The notes under the pieces: generated by a model
Told to the model about the DNA's origin: nothing
The model's input: the letters and a program-made list of their open reading frames with translations, nothing else
The model's database searches: none
In this document: positions 57,704-64,000 of the stretch, piece by piece
Numbering within the stretch: the first letter of the stretch is position 1
How the letters are laid out: each line of letters opens with the position of its first letter
Assembly (NCBI GenBank): GCA_026393985.1
Contig: JAPKZB010000073.1
Span: 1-64,000, forward strand
Reading direction: 5' to 3'
Length of the DNA stretch: 64,000 bases
Source of the DNA: Acidobacteriota bacterium
GTDB lineage: Bacteria; Acidobacteriota; Terriglobia; Bryobacterales; Bryobacteraceae
Translations under genes and position numbers: made by a program

Positions 57704-59014
57704 CTAGGGCCTCGTGCGGTAGAGCATGCGCGGATAGGCGATGGTTTCGCGGATGTGTTCGAGACCGCACATCCAGGCCACGCACCGTTCGATGCCCATG
57801 CCGAAGCCGGCGTGGGGCACGCTGCCGTAGCGGCGGAGATCGAGGTACCACTCGAAGGCCTCTTTGGGCAGGTGGTGCTCTTCAATACGCTGGAGCAGGA
57901 GGTTGTAGTCGTGGATGCGCTGGCCACCGCCGATGATTTCTCCGTAGCCTTCCGGGGCGATCATGTCGACGCCGAGGGCGAGTTCGGGGCGTTCGGCATC
58001 GGGCTGGAAATAGAACGCCTTCACCTGCGCCGGGTATTTTTCCACGAGCACGGGCCGGGCGAACTCTTCGGCGAGCAGGGTTTCGTCGGTGCCGCCGAAG
58101 TCGCTGCCCCATTCGATGGCGCTGCCTTTGCGGCGGAGGATTTCTACAGCTTCGTCGTAGCTGATACGGGGGAAGGGGCCGGTGATGGCTGCCAGCTTCG
58201 AGACGTCGCGTTCGAGCACGGCGAGTTCAGCCCGGCGATTGGCGAGCACCCGCTGGGTGATGAAGCAGATGAGGCCTTCGGCGAGCGTTTTCACGTCGTC
58301 GAGCGTGGCGTAGGCCATCTCGGGTTCGACCATCCAGAACTCGGTGAGGTGGCGCCGGGTCTTGGACTTTTCGGCGCGGAAGGTAGGGCCGAAACAGTAG
58401 ACTTTGCCGAAGGCCATGGCGTTGGCTTCGTTGTAGAGCTGCCCGGACTGGGTGAGATAGACCTTCTCGTCTTCAAAGTAGTCGACCTCGAACAGGGTCG
58501 TGGTGCCTTCGCAGGCGGCGGGGGTGAAGATGGGGCAGTCGACGAGGGTGAAGCCGTTGTCGTCAAAGTAGTCGCGGGTGGCCTTGATGACCTCGTGGCG
58601 CACCTTGCCGATGGCGAACTGACGGCGCGAGCGCAGCCACAGGTGGCGATGGTCCATCAGGAAGTCGATGCCGTGTTCTTTGGGCGTGATAGGGTAGGGT
58701 GTCTCTTCGGGAACGCGCTGGAGGATTTCGCACGACTCGACATCGAGTTCGTAACCACCGGCGGCCCGGTGTTCGGCGCGCACTTTGCCGGTGATCTTCA
58801 CCGAGGACTCCTGCGTCAGGCTCTTGAGGGTTTCGAAGGTCTCCTCGGGCAGGTTGGCTTTTAAGGCAACGCATTGGATCATGCCGGAGCCGTCGCGCAG
58901 GATGGGAAAGCAGATCTTGCCGCTTTTCCGCAGGTTATAGAGCCAGCCGGCGAGGGTTACAGTTTGACCGTCGTGCCGGGCGATGTCCGCGATCCGGACG
59001 TGGGCGGTGGACAT
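57704..59014 (-). CDS. asnS: asparagine--tRNA ligase
   Basis: [86 protein letters not shown]. Confidence 0.96.
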   Translation of the reverse strand: MSTAHVRIADIARHDGQTVTLAGWLYNLRKSGKICFPILRDGSGMIQCVALKANLPEETFETLKSLTQESSVKITGKVRAEHRAAGGYELDVESCEILQRVPEETPYPITPKEHGIDFLMDHRHLWLRSRRQFAIGKVRHEVIKATRDYFDDNGFTLVDCPIFTPAACEGTTTLFEVDYFEDEKVYLTQSGQLYNEANAMAFGKVYCFGPTFRAEKSKTRRHLTEFWMVEPEMAYATLDDVKTLAEGLICFITQRVLANRRAELAVLERDVSKLAAITGPFPRISYDEAVEILRRKGSAIEWGSDFGGTDETLLAEEFARPVLVEKYPAQVKAFYFQPDAERPELALGVDMIAPEGYGEIIGGGQRIHDYNLLLQRIEEHHLPKEAFEWYLDLRRYGSVPHAGFGMGIERCVAWMCGLEHIRETIAYPRMLYRTRP

Positions 59015-59845
59015 TTACACTTTCTCCAGGTTTTCAAAGATACGTTGGATGGCTTCGAGCGGCTGCGGGAAGTCGGGGCTGGCTTTGAGTTCGAGCAGCA
59101 GGGGATATTGATGCTCGCGGGAGCGGAGCAGGGTCATGGTTTCCGTCCAGTCGATGGTGCCGGCTGCGGTGAGGGTAGGGAACAGGTGATGATCGTCCTT
59201 GCCGTTGTTGTCGTGAACGTGGGTGGAGCGGATGCGGTCCTTCATCATTTCGAAGGTCGGGGCTACCCCGTCCATGAGATTGGCGTGGCCGACATCGAGA
59301 CAGTAGCCGAGGTTGAGGTGGGTAATCCCGAGAAAGTAGTTCAGCTTTTCGGCCGAACTCAGGCCGTTCGGAATGTTTTCAAGCAGGACTTCGACGCCGC
59401 GGTGACGCGCAAACAGGCTGATCTCCTCGAGCGAACTGAAGGCGGCTTCGAGCTTGCCTTCGTCGAAGTCGTCGATCGGGGCGCCGAGGTGCTGGACGAG
59501 ATAGCGGCACGGGATCTGGTCAGCGATTTCGAGGGTGCGCTTGACTTCGTCGACGGCGGCGATGCGGCGGGGCTTGCTGCGGTCGGCGATGTTGATGATG
59601 GAGGTGGGTCCGGTGCGTCCCCAGACCTCATCGTTGAACATGGGCGAATGGAGCGAGTGCAGCTTGAGCGGGGCGTCGGAGAACCAGTGGGCGAGTTCGT
59701 TGATCTGGGCCCTGTTGTGCCAGTCGAGATGCCGCTTGGCGCAGAAGATTTCGACGGCCGGAATGCCGGCTTCATAGATCCGGTCAAGCCAGACGTTGGT
59801 CAACCGCTGGTTGACGAGAAAGTGGGTGGAGACGGCGTGGTTCAT
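59015..59845 (-). CDS. sugar phosphate isomerase/epimerase (xylose isomerase-like TIM barrel)
   Basis: LHSLHSPMFNDEVWG; VEVLLENIPNGL; LGYCLDVGHANLMDG; STHVHDNNGKDDHHLFPTLTAAGTIDW. Confidence 0.92.
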   Translation of the reverse strand: MNHAVSTHFLVNQRLTNVWLDRIYEAGIPAVEIFCAKRHLDWHNRAQINELAHWFSDAPLKLHSLHSPMFNDEVWGRTGPTSIINIADRSKPRRIAAVDEVKRTLEIADQIPCRYLVQHLGAPIDDFDEGKLEAAFSSLEEISLFARHRGVEVLLENIPNGLSSAEKLNYFLGITHLNLGYCLDVGHANLMDGVAPTFEMMKDRIRSTHVHDNNGKDDHHLFPTLTAAGTIDWTETMTLLRSREHQYPLLLELKASPDFPQPLEAIQRIFENLEKV

Positions 59846-59859
59846 TTGGGGGTTCCGTG

Positions 59860-61530
59860 CTAGTAGCCGGCGGCCTTGCCTTCCACGCGCGGGTCGGCTG
59901 CGCCGGCGAGCCAGCCGGAGGCTTCCACTTGAACGGCGGATATCTCACAGATGCTGGCCGCGGATTCGAGGTGATGGCCCTTTTGCTCGAGCAGGCGGCG
60001 CGTGTCGGGCGAGAAGCCGGGTTCGAGAAAGAGCTTGTCCGGGCGCCATTGGTGGTGGTAGCGGGGAAAGTTGACGGCGTCCTGAATGGGCATCTGGAAG
60101 TCGATGACGTTTTGGAGGACCTGCAGCACACTCGTCAGGATGCGGGTGCCGCCGGGGGTACCGACCACGAGGGCCAGTTTGCCGTCCTTGAGCACGATGG
60201 TGGGGGTCATTGAACTCAGCGGGCGCTTGCCGGGTTGAATGGCGTTGGCCTCGCCGCCGATGGCGCCGTAGAGGTTTGGCGCGCCGGGCTTGACGGAGAA
60301 GTCATCCATTTCGTTGTTGAGCAGGATGCCGAGGCCCGGGGCGGTGGCGCCGGATCCATAGCCGCCGTTGAGGGTGTAGGTGACGGCGACCGCATTGCCG
60401 GCGGCGTCGACGATGGAGTAGTGGGTGGTTTCGGCCGATTCGTAGGGGGCGAGATTGCCGGGTTTAATTTGATCGGAGCTGGTGGCGGCGTTCGGGTCGA
60501 TTGACTCGCGGAGCTTGGTGAGGTAGCGGGGATCGAGAAGTTTTTTGGTGGGCACCGGGAAGAAGTCCGGGTCGCCCATATACTCGGAGCGGTCGGCGTA
60601 GAAGCGCCGCATGGCTTCGGCCGTGTAGTGGATGGCCTGGGCGGCGCCGGCGCCGGAGGCGGCGTAGGCGGTGGGTTCGAGCACGCCGAGCATCTGAAGG
60701 ATGCCGATGCCGCCGGAGCTGGGGGGCGGGGCGGTGATGATCTGATAGCCGCGGTAGGCTCCGGTGAGCGGCACGCGTTCGGCGGCCTGGTAGTTTTCGA
60801 GATCGTTCAGGGTGAACAGTCCGCCCATATTGCTGACGCCGCCGACGAGTTGGCGGGCGGTTTCGCCCTCGTAGAAGTCCTGGGGGCCGATCTTTTGCAG
60901 GCGTTCGAGCACGGCGCCGAGTTCGGGCTGCACGAGGCGCTCGCCTGGTTCATAAAACCTGCCGTCACGTTGGAAGATGCGCCGGGAGTCGGCGAACTGG
61001 GCGAGGAGCTTCGAGTTCTTGAGCGAGTTGGCCAGACCGTAGCTGACGGGGAAGCCCTGCTTGGCCAGTTTGACGGCAGGGGCGACCAGATCGGCCCACT
61101 TGGCTTTGCCGTACTGGCGATGGGCGAGTTCGAAGCCGCGGACGGTGCCGGGGATGCCGGCGGCGCGCCAGCCGACGAGCGAGTCGCGGGTGGGGCGGCC
61201 GTCCTTGTCGAGATACATGTCGCGGGTGGCCTTCTCTGGGGCGCGTTCGCGGAAGTCGATGAAGTTGGTGCGGCCGTCGGCCATGCGGACAAGCAGGAAG
61301 CCGCCGCCGCCGAGGTTGCCGGCCGAGGGGTGGGTGACGGCGAGGGCGAGGCCGACGGCGATGGCCGCGTCGACGGCGTTGCCGCCGGCGACCAGGACGG
61401 CGAGGCCCGCATCGGTGGCATTGGCCTCGCGGGAGACGACCATCGCCTTGCGGGCGCGTACGGGAACAGCAGCGTGAAGAGAGGCGAGGAGGATAGCTAG
61501 CGAGAGCGATAGGGCGAGAAGGGGCCGCAT
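59860..61530 (-). CDS. ggt: gamma-glutamyltransferase
   Basis: GGNAVDAAIAVGLALAVTHPSAGNLGGGGFLLVRMADGRTNFIDFRERAP; TTHYSIVDAAGNAVAVTYTLNGGYGSG; PGKRPLSSMTPTIVLKDG. Confidence 0.96.
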   Translation of the reverse strand: MRPLLALSLSLAILLASLHAAVPVRARKAMVVSREANATDAGLAVLVAGGNAVDAAIAVGLALAVTHPSAGNLGGGGFLLVRMADGRTNFIDFRERAPEKATRDMYLDKDGRPTRDSLVGWRAAGIPGTVRGFELAHRQYGKAKWADLVAPAVKLAKQGFPVSYGLANSLKNSKLLAQFADSRRIFQRDGRFYEPGERLVQPELGAVLERLQKIGPQDFYEGETARQLVGGVSNMGGLFTLNDLENYQAAERVPLTGAYRGYQIITAPPPSSGGIGILQMLGVLEPTAYAASGAGAAQAIHYTAEAMRRFYADRSEYMGDPDFFPVPTKKLLDPRYLTKLRESIDPNAATSSDQIKPGNLAPYESAETTHYSIVDAAGNAVAVTYTLNGGYGSGATAPGLGILLNNEMDDFSVKPGAPNLYGAIGGEANAIQPGKRPLSSMTPTIVLKDGKLALVVGTPGGTRILTSVLQVLQNVIDFQMPIQDAVNFPRYHHQWRPDKLFLEPGFSPDTRRLLEQKGHHLESAASICEISAVQVEASGWLAGAADPRVEGKAAGY

Positions 61531-61566
61531 ACTTACTATGGTATCGCTCCCGCCCGGGGTGTCGCT

Positions 61567-62286
<720 letters not shown>

Positions 62287-62389
62287 GAAAACTTCATGGT
62301 AACCCGTGGCTGTCCCGGGGTAGCAGTCCTCGGGAGCGGGACGGGGCAGTAGCGCGGACGCCGCCGCCGGGTGCATACTATCCACTAAG

Positions 62390-62827
62390 GTGCCTGCGCG
62401 CAAGCAGATCGAATCGACTTCCGGGGGCGAGAGCCTGCTCGAAACGCCGGAAATTCCCAATAAACTGTACTTCCGCATCGGCGACGTCAGTAAGTTGGCG
62501 GGGGTGAAGCCCTATGTTTTGCGCTATTGGGAGTCGGAATTTGCGCAGTTGCGGCCCAAAAAGAGCGGGACCAATCAACGGCTTTATCCGCGGAAAGAAG
62601 TAGAGCTGATTCTAGAAATCAAACGGCTTCTTTATGATAAGCGGTTCACGATTGAAGGGGCGCGGAAGGCGCTTGAGATGCGCGGCAAGCCGGCGGCGGC
62701 GCCCAAGCCAGTGCCGAAGGCTCCCAAGGAGCAGGCGGCTTTGTTTGTTCTCGAAGAGGGAATTCCGCGGGAGAATTGGAGCGCGGTGCGGTCCGAATTG
62801 AAAGCGATTCTTCAGCTACTGAAATAG
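62390..62827 (+). CDS. MerR family transcriptional regulator
   Basis: KLYFRIGDVSKLAGVKPYVLRYWESEFAQLRPKKSGTNQRLYPRKEVELILEIKRLLYDKRFTIEGARKAL. Confidence 0.93.
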   Translation: MPARKQIESTSGGESLLETPEIPNKLYFRIGDVSKLAGVKPYVLRYWESEFAQLRPKKSGTNQRLYPRKEVELILEIKRLLYDKRFTIEGARKALEMRGKPAAAPKPVPKAPKEQAALFVLEEGIPRENWSAVRSELKAILQLLK

Positions 62828-62877
62828 TTTCAAGAATGCCGGCGTTGGGGCGAAAAGTGGCATGAGGCCCAACTCCA

Positions 62878-63093
62878 ATGATTGCCCTGACCCGCATCAA
62901 CGGTTCCCCGTTGGTGCTCAACTCTGATTTAATCGAGCAGATTGAATCGAAACCGGACACGATCATTCGTTTGTCGAATGGGCAACGGGTAGTTGTGCGG
63001 GAGACGCCGGCCGAGGTGGTGGATTTAGTGGTCGCCTTCCGCCAGCGGTTGCATCCGGTGGTTGCACCGGGGACGGTCGTCGGTGGCGAATAG
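62878..63093 (+). CDS. flbD: flagellar FlbD family protein
   Basis: MIALTRINGSPLVLNSDLIEQIESKPDTIIRLSNGQRVVVRETPAEVVDLVVAFR. Confidence 0.95.
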   Translation: MIALTRINGSPLVLNSDLIEQIESKPDTIIRLSNGQRVVVRETPAEVVDLVVAFRQRLHPVVAPGTVVGGE

Positions 63094-63889
63094 GGTAGCG
63101 AGCAAGCCGAAGCGCCGGCCGGATTATGCCACGCTCGGAGGCTTGCTGGTCGCGTTGTCGGCGATTGTGGGCGGGCTGATTCTTGAGGGCGGTTCGCTGC
63201 ATGATATCTCGCAGCTGACGGCGTTGTTGATTGTCCTGGGCGGTACGGTCGGCGCCGTGATGGTGCACTATCCGCTGCGGACCTTGAAGAGCGGATTGCT
63301 GCGCTTGCGCGATGTTTTGTTTGAGGCGCCGACTGCGAAGCCGGAGCTGGTTGAGGTGATCTATTCGCTGGCGCACCGCGCGCGGCGGACGGGCATGGTT
63401 TCGCTTGAGGACGAGTTGGACAAGATTTATGACCCCTTTCTGCGGAAGGCCTTGAACATGGCTATCGACGGGGTGGAAGGGGCGGAGATCCGCCGGGTGA
63501 TGGAGCTGGAGATCGCGGTCCACGAGACGCGCGTTGAGCAGGAGGCCAAGATCTGGGAGAGCGCCGGGAGTTACTCGCCCACGGTGGGGATCATTGGCGC
63601 CGTCATGGGGTTGATTCAGGTGATGAAGAACCTGGCTGACATTGACCGGGTGGGCCACGGCATTGCCGTTTCGTTTGTGGCGACCGTCTATGGCGTGGCG
63701 CTGGCGAACCTGTTGTTTCTGCCCGCCGGCAACAAGATAAAGATGCGGGCACGCCTCGAAAGCGAGGTCCGCGAAATGATGCTCGAAGGCGTGCTGGCCA
63801 TCGTGGACGGGCTGAATCCGAAACTGATCAAGGACAAACTGGAAATGTATCTGGATAGTGGCTGGCCGAACCGGCGGGGGAACGGATGA
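63083..63889 (+). CDS. motA: flagellar motor stator protein MotA
   Basis: LGGLLVALSAIVGGLILEGG; SPTVGIIGAVMGLIQVMKNLADIDRVGHGIAVSFVATVYGVALANLLFLPAGNKIKMRA; GTG start assumed. Confidence 0.95.
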   Translation: MANRVASKPKRRPDYATLGGLLVALSAIVGGLILEGGSLHDISQLTALLIVLGGTVGAVMVHYPLRTLKSGLLRLRDVLFEAPTAKPELVEVIYSLAHRARRTGMVSLEDELDKIYDPFLRKALNMAIDGVEGAEIRRVMELEIAVHETRVEQEAKIWESAGSYSPTVGIIGAVMGLIQVMKNLADIDRVGHGIAVSFVATVYGVALANLLFLPAGNKIKMRARLESEVREMMLEGVLAIVDGLNPKLIKDKLEMYLDSGWPNRRGNG

Positions 63890-64000
63890 GAAACGGGCGG
63901 CGACGCGCCGCTGAGGTGGAAAACCATGAGCGGTGGCTCGTGTCCTACGCGGACTTCATTACGCTGCTATTTGCTTTCTTTGTGGTGATGTTTGCCAGTT
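63886..64000 (+). CDS. motB: flagellar motor protein MotB, 5' portion (runs off window)
   Basis: ATGA overlap with motA; ENHERWLVSYADFITLLFAFFVVMFAS. Confidence 0.93.
   Translation, partial: MRNGRRRAAEVENHERWLVSYADFITLLFAFFVVMFAS

Overview
High-GC acidobacterial-type chromosome segment (many Solibacter/Bryobacter-like families, e.g. a TIGR03437-type C-terminus; taxonomy is inference). Most of the window is housekeeping: cinA, pgpA, yacG, rimO, rluB, scpA/scpB, hisS, aspS, asnS, glgA, trxA, ddl, rocF, ggt, rlmB, and the start of a flbD-motA-motB cluster. A nearly complete Tad/Flp pilus locus lies at about 9.4-21.1 kb. Accessory highlights: (1) a peroxiredoxin gene (39722-40249, minus) split in the ORF track by one in-frame TGA at the peroxidatic Cys position, followed at the right spacing by a perfect 8-bp hairpin with a G-containing apical loop. 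This is a strong selenocysteine/bacterial SECIS candidate. (2) A compact type III-A CRISPR effector operon csm1-csm5 (33579-38147, minus) with an unusually short Cas10 that has GGDD but no HD nuclease domain, and no CRISPR array, cas6, cas1/2 or csm6 in the window. (3) A small secreted-peptide gene carrying a perfect 33-bp duplication encoding GGPIPPPWDFD twice, between an ExeA-like ATPase and a polytopic membrane protein. (4) A solitary Mpa/ARC-like AAA ATPase, and a GH31-like protein that appears to lack most of its catalytic barrel. All calls come from reading the sequence; no database search was possible.
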